A stretch of DNA of 64,000 nt from Streptomyces tuirus (GTDB taxonomy: Bacteria > Actinomycetota > Actinomycetes > Streptomycetales > Streptomycetaceae): the NCBI GenBank assembly GCA_018195615.1, contig JAGTPG010000002.1:2422501-2486500 (forward strand), in the 5' to 3' direction. Position 1 is the first letter of the stretch, and every line of letters starts with the position of its first letter. Made by a program: the position numbers and the translations under genes. The notes beneath the pieces were generated by a model. It worked only from the letters and a program-made list of their open reading frames with translations, had not been told where the DNA came from and searched no databases. Positions 53,309 through 62,618 of the stretch are shown in pieces.

Positions 53309-54524
53309 TCAGTCGCCGACGGGTGTGTGCTCCACGCCCGTGCGCACGCCGATCTCCTTCCAGAAACCGGCCCGGATGGCGTACCGGTCCCGCTCGTCGA
53401 TCTGGTCGTCCTTGTGGGCGAGCAGACCGAAGCGGGCGGCGTAGCGCAGCAGCTCCCCGTCCACGCGGTGCGGGATGCGCGGGTACATCCCGGACAGTTT
53501 CTGCAGGTGGTTCTGGTCGCCGAGGCGCTCCACCCAGCGCCGGGCGAAGACCTGCCCCACCTCGTAGGGATCGCCGCCGACCGTGGTGATGTCCTCCTCG
53601 CGGTCGGCCCACCGCTGCTCGGCCGTGGTCAGCTGGGCGAGCGTCGGCATCGAGGCGGCCTCGGGGGCTCGGCCGTGGGCCGGTCGACCCAGCCTTTGTC
53701 GGAGGACCAGCGGAGGGTGGCGGAGGCGGGGTGCTGGGCGGGCTGGGTGCCGGGGGCCCGCAGGGCGGCCAGGTCTTTGGGCGTCGGGACCCCTTTGGGG
53801 CGGGCACCCGTTCCTCGGTGCCGTTCTGTCCGGGGCCGGTCGCCGGGTGCGGGGGCTGCGGGGCGGGCCGTTCGCCGGCGGCGAGGGCGGAGTCGGGCAG
53901 GGGCGCGGAGAGGATCGCGGCGATCTCGGGCCGGGGCGCGGACTGCGGGGCGCACACGCCGCTGTACTCCTTGGCGCGGACGGCCTTGGTGATCCACGTC
54001 CGGTCCAGGACGCGCCGTTCGTCGGCCTCGGCGACCAGGTCCTCGGACTGGTTGTAGTCGCCGTCGGCGGCCTGGACGGCCCACAGGTGGACCGCGACGC
54101 CGTGCTCCTTGGCGGCCATCATGCCGGGCAGCAGATCGCCGTCGCCGGTGACGAGGACGATGTCGGAGCAGGCTCGGTTGCGGGCCAGTTCGGTGAGCTC
54201 GGCGTGCATCGCGGCGTCCACGCCTTTCTGCGCCCAGCGGCCGTCGCTGCGGGTCAGCGCGCCGAGCCGGACGGTGACCCGGGGCATCACGCGCAGCCTG
54301 CGGTGCTCGGGCTGCGGGACGCGGTCGGGGGCGCCGTCGAACCAGTAGATCCGCAGCAGCGGCTGTTGGGTGTCGGACTCGGCGCGCTCGCGCAGGCCCT
54401 GGATGAGGGCGGTGTGGTCGACGGTGATGCGGGACCGTGAGGGCTCCCCGGCGAGGAGGCTCGCCGCGGCTCCCAGCAGATACCCGGCGTCCACCAGGAC
54501 GATGCAGCGGTCCACGCGACTCAC
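53309..54524 (-). CDS. NYN-domain (PIN-like nuclease fold) protein, two frame breaks
   Basis: About 405 aa corrected. The N-terminal NYN domain has the acidic cluster CIVLVDAGYLLGAA, KGVDAAMHAELTELA and VLVTGDGDLLPGM, typical of RNase-like NYN/LabA proteins. A Pro/Ala-rich linker of about 100 residues leads to a C-terminal helical domain (EVGQVFARRWVERLGDQNHL, ELLRYAARFGLL). Breaks near 53790 and 53662; the latter reads CCCCGAG. Start GTG at 54524. It probably cleaves or binds RNA; the partner is unknown. Confidence 0.78.
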
Positions 54525-54736
54525 CCTCTTCCCAGGAGGTTTGTTTCGGGCTTGCTTCGAGTCTGCCCGACGGCGCGGAGGTTAACGGCCGGAACTCGAT
54601 CTTCGGCGTGGCGTTTCGGGGTTCCCGCCCCGACCAACCCTGTCACGCACGGTAATTGTCCGACATGCGATCGTTGTCGGCCTGTGTGAATCTGGTCCCG
54701 GCCCTGGCCCCTAGATCCCCCACAGGAGGCATCACC

Positions 54737-54900
54737 ATGGCCAAGAACAAGAACCGTGAACGTAAGCAGCAGCGTCCCACCGAGCGTGGTCAGCGGGCGG
54801 ACCGCCGCCCCGCGGCCGAGGCGGAGCCCCAGCCGGAGGTCGAGCTGACCCCGGCGACGTGGCGTCCCGCAAGCGGAAGCGCAGCTTCGGCCACAACTGA
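54737..54900 (+). CDS. Small basic conserved protein, one frame break
   Basis: About 54 aa once a base is restored near 54853. Begins MAKNKNRERKQQRPTERGQR and ends SRKRKRSFGHN before TGA at 54898-54900, so both termini are strongly basic. The raw frame reads through to 54922 with a false tail. AGGAGG lies nine bases before the ATG. Similar short proteins occur in other Streptomyces; no function known. Confidence 0.65.
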
Positions 54901-54936
54901 CATCAGCGTGACGGGTCGTTGAGATCCGGACACGCC

Positions 54937-54968
54937 GAGGGGCGTACCCGGTACCGGGTACGCCCCTC
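54937..54968. terminator. Perfect 32-base palindromic terminator
   Basis: GAGGGGCGTACCCG with its exact complement around a GTAC centre, between the convergent small gene and dnaE, 22 bp from the dnaE stop. It should work in both directions. Confidence 0.85.
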
Positions 54969-54989
54969 CCGCGCATCGAGTGCCCGTGG

Positions 54990-57900
54990 TCAGCCCGCCA
55001 GGCAGGACGGCCCGAGCAGCACCTTCAGGTCGCCGAAGAGCGCCGGGTCCGGCTTCACCCGGTGCCGGTCCAGGCGCAGCACGGTCGTCTTGGTCGGCCC
55101 CTGGAGCTTGATCCGGACCTCGCTGTCACCCTTGTGGTGGCTGAGGACCTCGCCGAGGCGGCTGACCAGCGGCGGGGTGACCCGGGTGGCCGGGATGGTG
55201 AGGACCACGGGCGCGTTGGTGCCCGCGTTGGACAGGTCCGGCACCATCAGCTCCATCGCGACGAGTCGCGGCACGTCCTCGCGCTTGTCCAGCCGGCCCT
55301 TGACGAACACCACGGCGTCCTCGACGAGTTGGGTCGAGACGAGCTGGTACGTCGCGGGGAAGAACATGCACTCGATCGAGCCGGCGAGATCCTCGACGGT
55401 GGCGATGGCCCAGGCGTTGCCCTGCTTGGTCATCTTGCGCTGCAGGCCCGAGATGATGCCGCCGATGGTCACCACGGAGCCGTCGGAGTAGTCACCGCCG
55501 GTCAGCTGGGAGATACCGGCGTCGGCCTTGTCGGACAGGATGTGCTCGAGGCCGAACAGCGGGTGGTCGGAGACGTACAGACCGAGCATCTCCCGCTCCT
55601 GGGCGAGCAGATAGGTCTTGTCCCATTCCTCGTCGGTGAACTGCACGTCGAGGCCGAAGCCGGGCTCGCTGCTCTCCTCCTCGCCCATGCCGCCGAAGAG
55701 GTCGAACTGGCCCTCGGCCTCCTTGCGCTTGACCGCGACCACGTTGTCGATCATCGGCTCGTACTGCGCGGTCAGGCCCTTGCGGGTGTGGCCCATGGCG
55801 TCGAAGGCCCCGGCCTTGATCAGCGATTCGGTGGTGCGCTTGTTGCAGACCACCGCCTCCACCTTGTCCAGGTAGTCCGGGAAGGAGACGTACTTCCCCT
55901 TGGCCTTGCGGCACCTGATGATCGACTCGACCACGTTGGTACCGACGTTGCGGACGGCGGAGAGGCCGAAGAGGATCACGTCGTCGCCCTGGGCCGCGAA
56001 GTTGGACATCGACTCGTTGACGTCCGGCGGGAGCACCCTGATGCCCATGCGTCGGCACTCGTTGAGGTAGACGGCCGACTTGTCCTTGTCGTCCTTCACG
56101 GACGTGAGCAGCGCGGCCATGTACTCGGCGGGGTGGTTCGCCTTCAGGTACGCCGTCCAGTACGAGACGAGTCCGTACGCGGCGGAGTGCGCCTTGTTGA
56201 ACGCGTAGCCGGCGAAGGGGACCAGCACGTCCCAGAGCGCCTGGATGGCCTCGTCGCTGTAGCCCTTCTTGCGGGCGCCCTCCTGGAAGAGGACGAAGTT
56301 CTTCGCCAGTTCCTCGGGCTTCTTCTTGCCCATCACGCGGCGGAGGATGTCGGCCTCACCGAGCGAGTAGCCGGCGATGATCTGGGCGGCCTTCTGCACC
56401 TGCTCCTGGTAGACGATCAGGCCGTAGGTGACGTCCAGGACCTCCTTGAGCGGTTCCTCCAGCTCGGGTGGATGGGCGTGATCTCCTGCTGGCCGTTCTT
56501 GCGCAGCGCGTAGTTCGTGTGGGAGTTCATGCCCATGGGGCCCGGGCGGTACAGGGCCGACACGGCGGAGATGTCTTCGAAGTTGTCCGGCTTCATCAGC
56601 CGGAGCAGGGAGCGCATGGGCCCGCCGTCGAACTGGAAGACACCGAGGGTGTCGCCGCGCTGGAGCAGTTCGAAGGTCGTGGGTCGTCGAGCGGGAGGCT
56701 CAGGAGATCGATGTCGATCCCCTTGTTGGACTTCACCATCTTGACGGCGTCGTCCATGATCGTCAGGTTGCGCAGGCCGAGGAAGTCCATCTTCAGCAGG
56801 CCGAGCGACTCACAGCTCGGGTAGTCCCACTGCGTGATGGTGACGTTGTCCGTGTGCCTGACCCAGACCGGGACGTGGTCGGTGATGGTCTCGCTGGACA
56901 TGATCACGCCGGCGGCGTGCACACCCATCTGCCGGACCAGGCCCTCGACGCCCTTGGCGGTGTCGATGACCTTCTTCACGTCCGGCTCGTTCTCGTACAT
57001 CGCCCGGATCTCGCCCGCCTCCGAGTACCGCGGGTGCTCGGGTTGGTGATGCCGTCGAGGTTGATGCCCTTGCCGAGGACGTCGGCGGGCATGGCCTTGG
57101 TGAGGCGGTCGCCCATGGCGTACGGGTAGCCCAGCACGCGCGCGGAGTCCTTGATCGCGTTCTTGGCCTTGATGGTGCCGTACGTGCCGATCATGGCGAC
57201 CTTGTCGGCGCCGTACTTCTCCGTCACGTACCGGATCACCTCGACGCGCCGGCGCTCGTCGAAGTCGATGTCGACATCGGGCATGGAGATGCGCTCGGGT
57301 TGAGGAACCGCTCGAAGATCAGGCCGTGCGGGATGGGGTCGAGGTCGGTGATGCCGAGGGCGTAGGCGACGATCGAGCCGGCCGCGGAGCCACGGCCGGG
57401 GCCGACGGCGATGCCCTGCTTCTTGGCCCACATGATGAAGTCGGCGACCACGAGGAAGTAGCCCGGGAAGCCCATCGAGATGATGGTGTCCATCTCGTAC
57501 TCGACCTGCTTCATGCGGTCGTCCGGGATGCCGTCCGGGAAGCGGCGGTGCATGCCGCGCAGGGTCTCCTCGCGGAACCAGCTGACCTCCGTGTACCCCT
57601 CCGGGATGTCGAACTTGGGCATGAGGTCGCGCTTTTCGAACATGCCCGTGGTGTCGACCATCTCGGCGATCAGGCGGGTGTTGGCGCAGCCCTCCTGCCA
57701 GGCGTCCGAGGAGTCGATGGCGTACATCTCGTCCGTGGACTTCAGGTAGTAGCCGGTGCCGTCGAACCGGAAGCGGTCGGGGTCGGAGAGGTTCTTGCCG
57801 GTCTGGATGCACAGCAGGGCGTCGTGGGCGCCCGCCTCGTGCGAGTAGGTGTAGTGGGAGTCGTTGGTGACCAGCGGGGGATGCCGAGCTTCTTGGCGAT

Positions 57901-58524
57901 GTCCAGCAGGCCGTCGCGGACCCGGTGCTCGATCTCGATGCCGTGGTCCATCAGCTCCAGGAAGTAGCGGTCCTTGCCGAAGATGTCCTGGTAGTCGGCG
58001 GCGGCCTTCAGGGCCTCGTCGAAGTGGCCGAGACGGAGCCTGGTCTGGACCTCGCCGGAGGGGCAGCCGGTGGAGGCGACGATCCCCTCCGACCACTGGG
58101 CGATGGTCTCCTTGTCCATCCGGGGCCACTTCTGAAGCCAGCCCTCGGCGTACGCGTCGGAGGAGAGCCGGAAGAGGTTGTGCAGGCCGGTGCTGTTCAC
58201 GGCCCACATCGTCTTGTGGGTGTAACCGCCGGAACCGGAGACGTCGTCCCGCTTCTGGTGCGGCTGGCCCCACTGGATCTTGCGCTTGTTGCGGCGGGAC
58301 TCGGGCGCGACGTACGCCTCGATGCCGATGATCGGGGTGACCCCGGCCTTCTGCGCGGAGTGGAAGAAGTCGTACGCCCCGTGGAGGTTGCCGTGGTCGG
58401 ACATGGCGATGTGCGTCATGCCCATCTCGTTGCACGCGTTGAACATGTCCTTCAGCCGCGCGGCACCGTCCAGCAGCGAGTACTGGGTGTGGACGTGCAG
58501 GTGCGTGAACGGCGGCTTTGACAC
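54990..58524 (-). CDS. dnaE: DNA polymerase III alpha subunit, five frame breaks
   Basis: Replicative polymerase catalytic subunit (DnaE1), essential. PHP domain: FTHLHVHTQYSLLDGAARLK and HIAMSDHGNLHGAYDF. The polymerase domain holds GPGRGSAAGSIVAYALGITD, the catalytic aspartates PDVDIDFDERRR, and GLLKMDFLGLRNLTIMDDAV; the C-terminal part has OB and tau-binding regions. Breaks near 57879, 57297, 57039, 56682 and 56465; three read CCCGAG. Corrected length is exactly 1179 aa, the length I recall for S. coelicolor DnaE. GTG at 58524 (MSKPPFTH) is preferred over an ATG at 58547. An essential gene with five breaks argues for sequencing error. Confidence 0.96.
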
Positions 58525-58740
58525 GGCTGCGGCCTCCAGAGAAAACATACGTCGAATGGGGCCCGACAGGCTGCGGACAGTCTGGGGGACAGCGTCGAAG
58601 TCTATGCCTCGGCACTGACACTCGGAGGGCTGACCCGCGTACCTTCGTGCGGGGGTCGCGGGCACTCCCGCGGACCGCCACACGTTAGGAAGGGGGCGGA
58701 CCTGCCGTCCCCAGACGCATGCACCAGGAGGCACCCAGCG

Positions 58741-60066
58741 ATGTCGTTCCCGCAGCTCGACGACGAGCACCGCGGCGAGGAGATCCTCGCCGTCTTCGAC
58801 ACCGCCTTCGGCGAGCTCCTGGCCGCCGACCCGGCCGCGTTCCGCGTGAAGTTCCGGAAGATGGCGGCCTCGGCCTTCGCCTTCTACCGGGGGACGGCGT
58901 GCCTCTTCTACCACGACCTCGACGAGGAGAAGAGGGGCGGCCCGTTCCTGGACGACCGCACCTCGCGCGTGTGGATCCACGGCGACCTGCACGCGGAGAA
59001 CTTCGGCACGTACATGGACGCCAACGGCCGCCTGATCTTCAACGTCAACGACTTCGACGAGGCGTACGTCGGCCCCTTCACCTGGGACCTCAAGCGCTTC
59101 GCCGCCTCCGTCGCCCTCATCGGGTACGCCAAGGCGCTCAGTGACGAGCAGATCACCGAACTGGTGCGGATCTACGCGATCGCCTACCGCGAGCGGATCC
59201 ACGCCCTGGCCACCGGCGCCAAGAGCGACGAAGTGCCGCCGTTCACGCTGGACACCGCGCAGGGCCCGCTGCTGGACGCGCTGCGTGACGCCCGCTCGCT
59301 GACCCGTTTCGGCCTGCTGGAGTCGATGACGGAGATCCGCGACTTCGAGCGCCGTTTCGCATCGGGCGGCGGCTCGGTGGAATTGGACGCGGCCACGCGC
59401 TACAAGGTGCTCGCCGCCTTCGACGGCTATCTGGAGACGCTGCCGGACAGCTCGCTGGCCCGCCCGGACTCCTACCGCGTGAAGGACGTCGTCGGCCGGC
59501 GCGGCATCGGCATCGGCTCGGCGGGCCTGCCGTCGTACAACATCCTCCTCGAGGGCCACAGCGACGCCCTGGAGAACGACGTCGTGATCTACATCAAGCA
59601 GGCCCAGACCCCGGCGGTCTCCCGGCACATCACGGACCAGGCGATCCGGGACTACTTCCAGCACGAGGGGCACCGCACGGTCATCTCCCAGCGGGCCCTC
59701 CAGGCGCACGCCGACCCCTGGCTGGGCTGGACCGAGCTGGACGGCGCGGGCCAGCTGGTCGCCGAGGTCTCGCCGTACGCGGTGGATCTCGACTGGGGCG
59801 ACATCGACGACGCGGAGGAGATCGCCCAGGTGGTGGCCGACCTCGGCCGGGCCACGGCGACGATGCACTCGGCGGCGGACGACCAGTCCGGCGAGTCCCT
59901 GGTGCCGTTCTCCACGGAGCGGGCCATCGACGCGGCCATCGCGGCCGACGAGGAGGGTTTCGCGCCGCTGCTGGTCGACTTCGCGCACAGCTACGGCGCA
60001 CGCGCGCGTGCCGACCACCAGACCTTCGTGGACCTGTTCCGCAACGGGCGGATCCCGGGTCTGTGA
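58741..60066 (+). CDS. DUF2252 family protein (kinase-like fold)
   Basis: Intact 441-aa protein. The HGDLHAENFGTYMDANGRL and FNVNDFDEAYVGPFTWDLKR motifs recall the catalytic loop and metal-binding Asp of aminoglycoside/choline kinases, as is typical of DUF2252. No function is known. ATG at 58741 preceded by CAGGAGG. Divergent from dnaE with a 216-bp shared upstream region. Confidence 0.82.
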   Translation: MSFPQLDDEHRGEEILAVFDTAFGELLAADPAAFRVKFRKMAASAFAFYRGTACLFYHDLDEEKRGGPFLDDRTSRVWIHGDLHAENFGTYMDANGRLIFNVNDFDEAYVGPFTWDLKRFAASVALIGYAKALSDEQITELVRIYAIAYRERIHALATGAKSDEVPPFTLDTAQGPLLDALRDARSLTRFGLLESMTEIRDFERRFASGGGSVELDAATRYKVLAAFDGYLETLPDSSLARPDSYRVKDVVGRRGIGIGSAGLPSYNILLEGHSDALENDVVIYIKQAQTPAVSRHITDQAIRDYFQHEGHRTVISQRALQAHADPWLGWTELDGAGQLVAEVSPYAVDLDWGDIDDAEEIAQVVADLGRATATMHSAADDQSGESLVPFSTERAIDAAIAADEEGFAPLLVDFAHSYGARARADHQTFVDLFRNGRIPGL

Positions 60067-60114
60067 CGGAAGCAGCACGCACAGGCATCCTTTAGGGGTC
60101 TTTTACAGGACCGC

Positions 60115-60831
60115 ATGACACACTCTCCTATCGCTATGGACATATCCGGGACCCAGCTCAGAGCCGTACGCGCGGCGCTGTTCACGGCCGTGGTCGTGAC
60201 GCTCAGCACCGCGTCGCACGTGCTGCTGTCCCGGGTCCCGCTGCCGATGGGCACGGTGGCCGCGGTTACCGCCGCCGTGTTCGTGATCGCGTACGCCCTG
60301 GCGGGCCGCGAGCGCTCCTTCGGGCGGATCGCGGCCCTGCTGATCCCGCTCGAACTGGCCGCCGACACGGTGTTCACCACGGGCCAGCACGCCTGTTACG
60401 GACGCGCCGGCGGCCCCGTCGCCGGGCCGCTGCGGTCGGTCGGTCTGGAGGTGCTGTGCGGGGGCGGCGAGGTCGGCACCCCTCTGGCCGATCTGGCGGG
60501 GGCCACCGGCACCGACCGGCTCGCGGCCGTGATCGCCCATGCCGACCCGGCCACCGCCTGGCTGCTGCTCGGCGCGCACGTCGGCGTGGGCCTTGCCGCC
60601 GCCGTCTGGCTGCGCCGGGGCGAGCGGGCCCTGGCCCAGCTGCTGCGGGCCGTGACGGCGACGACGTTCCGGCCGCTGCTGCTGGCCGTCGCCGCGGTGA
60701 CGGTGGAGCGGGCCCCGGCCGGACGCCGGCTGCCGGCGCGCGCCGCCGACCGTACGCCCACCGCCCGCGACCTCGTCCTCGCGTACTCCCTGGGACGGCG
60801 TGGCCCGCCGTGCTCCCCCGCCCTCGTCTGA
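60115..60831 (+). CDS. Integral membrane protein of unknown function
   Basis: Intact 238-aa protein, with about four hydrophobic stretches (LFTAVVVTLSTASHVLLSRV, VAAVTAAVFVIAYAL, IAALLIPLELAADTVFTTG, TAWLLLGAHVGVGLAAAVWL) and a polar, Arg-rich C-terminus. A His/Cys-containing loop (GQHACYGR) lies between helices. ATG at 60115 with AGGA six bases upstream; MDISGTQ at 60136 is an alternative. Sits just before the second DsbA-like gene. Confidence 0.7.
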   Translation: MTHSPIAMDISGTQLRAVRAALFTAVVVTLSTASHVLLSRVPLPMGTVAAVTAAVFVIAYALAGRERSFGRIAALLIPLELAADTVFTTGQHACYGRAGGPVAGPLRSVGLEVLCGGGEVGTPLADLAGATGTDRLAAVIAHADPATAWLLLGAHVGVGLAAAVWLRRGERALAQLLRAVTATTFRPLLLAVAAVTVERAPAGRRLPARAADRTPTARDLVLAYSLGRRGPPCSPALV

Positions 60832-60927
60832 GGCCCACGCCGTCACGCACGGCACTTTCGAGCACGAGCAGTCCCCCTTACGTATTCCGCACACGACGTG
60901 TGCGCGTCCCCGACGGAGAACATCACC

Positions 60928-61752
60928 ATGAGCAAGCGGAACAGCCAGGCGGCGAAGACGGCGGCCCGAGAGCGACTGCGCGCGGAGCGCGAGCGCGAGG
61001 CGAAGCGGGCGAAGACCAGGCGGCAGATCATCGTTGCCCTCTCGGTCGTCGGCGTCCTGGCGGCGGCAGGCGGCGTGGGTTACGCGATCGTCCAGGCCAA
61101 CAAGCCCGATGGCTGGGAGGCCGCGCAGAACGCCAAGCTCGTCAAGCCGGCCAACAGCTCGGGCAAGGACGGCACCACTGTCGTCATCGGCAAGGACAGC
61201 GCCAAGAAGACCCTGGTCATGTACGAGGACCCGCGCTGCCCGGCCTGCGCCCAGTTCGAGCAGACCGTCGGCTCGACCGTCGACAAGGACGTCGAGGACG
61301 GCAAGTACAAGATCCAGTTCGTCGGCGCGACGTTCATCGACAACAACGTTCCGGGAGTGGGCTCCAAGAACGCCCTCAGCGCGCTGGGTGCCGCCCTGAA
61401 TGTCAGCCCCGAGGCATTCCTCAAGTACAAGACCGCGCTTTACTCGACGAAATTCCACCCCGACGAGACCGAGGACAAGTTCAAGGACGACGACTACCTG
61501 ATCGAGGTGGCGAACTCTGTCGACGGCCTGAAGGGCAACAAGAAGTTCCAGACGGCCGTGAAGGACGGCACCTACGACAAGTGGGCGCTGGTCATGAGCA
61601 AGAAGTTCGACGCCGACGGCGCCAAGTACGATTTCCAGGGCACACCGTCGCTGGTGATGGACGGAAAGAAGGTCACCGGCAGCGACGGCAAGAGCACGCC
61701 CATGAACGTCCAGGAATACACTGCGGCGATCGACAAGGCACTCAAGGGCTGA
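60928..61752 (+). CDS. Second membrane-anchored DsbA-like protein
   Basis: Intact 274-aa protein. Basic coil (AARERLRAEREREAKRAK), one anchor helix (IIVALSVVGVLAAAGGVGYAI), then a thioredoxin-fold domain with active site DPRCPACAQFE and cis-Pro loop FQGTPSLVMDG. Same layout as the DsbA-like protein at 31538-32314, so these are paralogues. ATG at 60928 with GGAG ten bases upstream; MCASPTEN at 60898 lacks a good site. Probably acts on extracellular protein disulfides. Confidence 0.86.
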   Translation: MSKRNSQAAKTAARERLRAEREREAKRAKTRRQIIVALSVVGVLAAAGGVGYAIVQANKPDGWEAAQNAKLVKPANSSGKDGTTVVIGKDSAKKTLVMYEDPRCPACAQFEQTVGSTVDKDVEDGKYKIQFVGATFIDNNVPGVGSKNALSALGAALNVSPEAFLKYKTALYSTKFHPDETEDKFKDDDYLIEVANSVDGLKGNKKFQTAVKDGTYDKWALVMSKKFDADGAKYDFQGTPSLVMDGKKVTGSDGKSTPMNVQEYTAAIDKALKG

Positions 61753-61766
61753 ATCCCCGGTGACGT

Positions 61767-61803
61767 GACATCCCCTCAGGCGTGAGGCGCCTGAGGGGAT
61801 GTC
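61767..61803 (+). terminator. Strong hairpin terminator
   Basis: Perfect 16-bp stem (GACATCCCCTCAGGCG) with a 5-base loop, 15 bp past the stop of the DsbA-like gene. Confidence 0.88.
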
Positions 61804-62138
61804 GCTGTCTCAGCGCGATCCCGGTGTGCTGCTCGCCGCGGCGACGGGATCAAGCCAGTCACCGAGGAGTTCCTCGAGTCCCCCTGCCCGGCTCCGGGCG
61901 AGGGCATACCAGCCCGGTCCCCCTCCATGGTTCCGCCAGAACTCAAGTGCGGCCTGAGAAAGCAAGAAAAACGGACCGCACCAAACTACGCAAACCATGA
62001 CAGCCTCTGCATTTAATCCAGAGCGCGATGATCTACGTGAACCGCGATTTCCGAAAACGCCATTAATGCTTTGCGCGCGCCTCGGGAGCTGGATACTCTT
62101 CCCCCGTTTCCAACAAGTGTTCGAAACGGGGAGGGACC
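61804..62138. other. Lower-G+C gap with a possible gene remnant
   Basis: Contains A/T-rich runs (AGAAAGCAAGAAAAACGG, CATTTAATCC, CATTAATGC) unlike the rest of the window. A minus-strand frame at 61810-62178 ends in a protein-like stretch, AALEFWRNHGGGPGWYALAR then GGLEELLGDWLDP, but its first half is improbable and no start is convincing. It may be a degraded gene end; promoter elements for the gene at 62139 should also lie here. Confidence 0.4.
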
Positions 62139-62498
62139 GTGAGCTACAAGAAAGCCTTCGCTTCGATTGCCGCCACAACGGCAGTACTGGGAGGTCTCAC
62201 GATGACCGGGGCGGCGCCGGCCAGCGCCGCTGCCACTGCATACGGGTGCGGAAGCACCGGACACAACAATTCCAACGCCGTACACAGAGTCGTGGTGGGG
62301 CATCTGCGTAATGGCCCGGCCTCGTCGTGCCCGCAGACCCAGTCCGTCAGGCAGGGCGTGAAATTCCACGCGTGGTGCGGCGTCTACAACAAGCACGGTA
62401 ACTTCTGGGTGTACGGGCGCGTGGACGGCGGCCAGACCAAGGGGTGGATCTTCTCCGAGAACCTGACCCTGGATTCCGGGTCGGTCAAGATCTGCTGA
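62139..62498 (+). CDS. Small secreted cysteine-containing protein
   Basis: Intact 119 aa. Signal peptide of about 30 residues (YKKAFASIAATTAVLGGLTM, cleavage after APASA). The mature part has Cys in YGCGSTGH, SSCPQTQ, AWCGVYN and the last residue, so two disulfides are likely, and an SH3-like pattern (FWVYGRVDGGQTKGWIFSEN) that may bind the cell wall. GTG at 62139 follows GGGGAGGGA. Function unknown. Confidence 0.75.
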   Translation: MSYKKAFASIAATTAVLGGLTMTGAAPASAAATAYGCGSTGHNNSNAVHRVVVGHLRNGPASSCPQTQSVRQGVKFHAWCGVYNKHGNFWVYGRVDGGQTKGWIFSENLTLDSGSVKIC

Positions 62499-62514
62499 CT
62501 TCTGCCGTTCGGTG

Positions 62515-62540
62515 CGGCCCGCCAGGACTCTGGCGGGCCG
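62515..62540 (+). terminator. Hairpin terminator with T-run
   Basis: 11-bp perfect stem (CGGCCCGCCAG), 4-base loop, then TTT, 17 bp after the stop of the secreted protein gene. Confidence 0.8.
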
Positions 62541-62558
62541 TTTCGCATCCCGGAAGAA

Positions 62559-62583
62559 CGGGCGAACTTTGCGAGTTCGCCCG
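62559..62583. promoter_or_regulatory. Inverted repeat just upstream of phoD
   Basis: CGGGCGAACT-TTGCG-AGTTCGCCCG, perfect 10-bp arms, ending 35 bp before the phoD start. Operator or structured leader; it does not look like a clear PHO box (no repeated GTTCACC units seen). Confidence 0.35.
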
Positions 62584-62618
62584 GCTCCTGTTGGTACCGC
62601 TCAGTAACCTGATCGGCT

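Noticed and set aside
54990..58524. dnaE, gltB, trpE and others as true pseudogenes
   Set aside because: Breaks are single-base losses in essential or pathway genes with otherwise perfect conservation; sequencing error is more likely.
57742..60078. Long minus-strand extension upstream of the dnaE start
   Set aside because: The extra N-terminal residues are antisense to the DUF2252 gene; family similarity begins at the GTG at 58524.
62584..62618. PHO box for phoD
   Set aside because: No repeated GTTCACC-like 11-base units with proper spacing could be seen.
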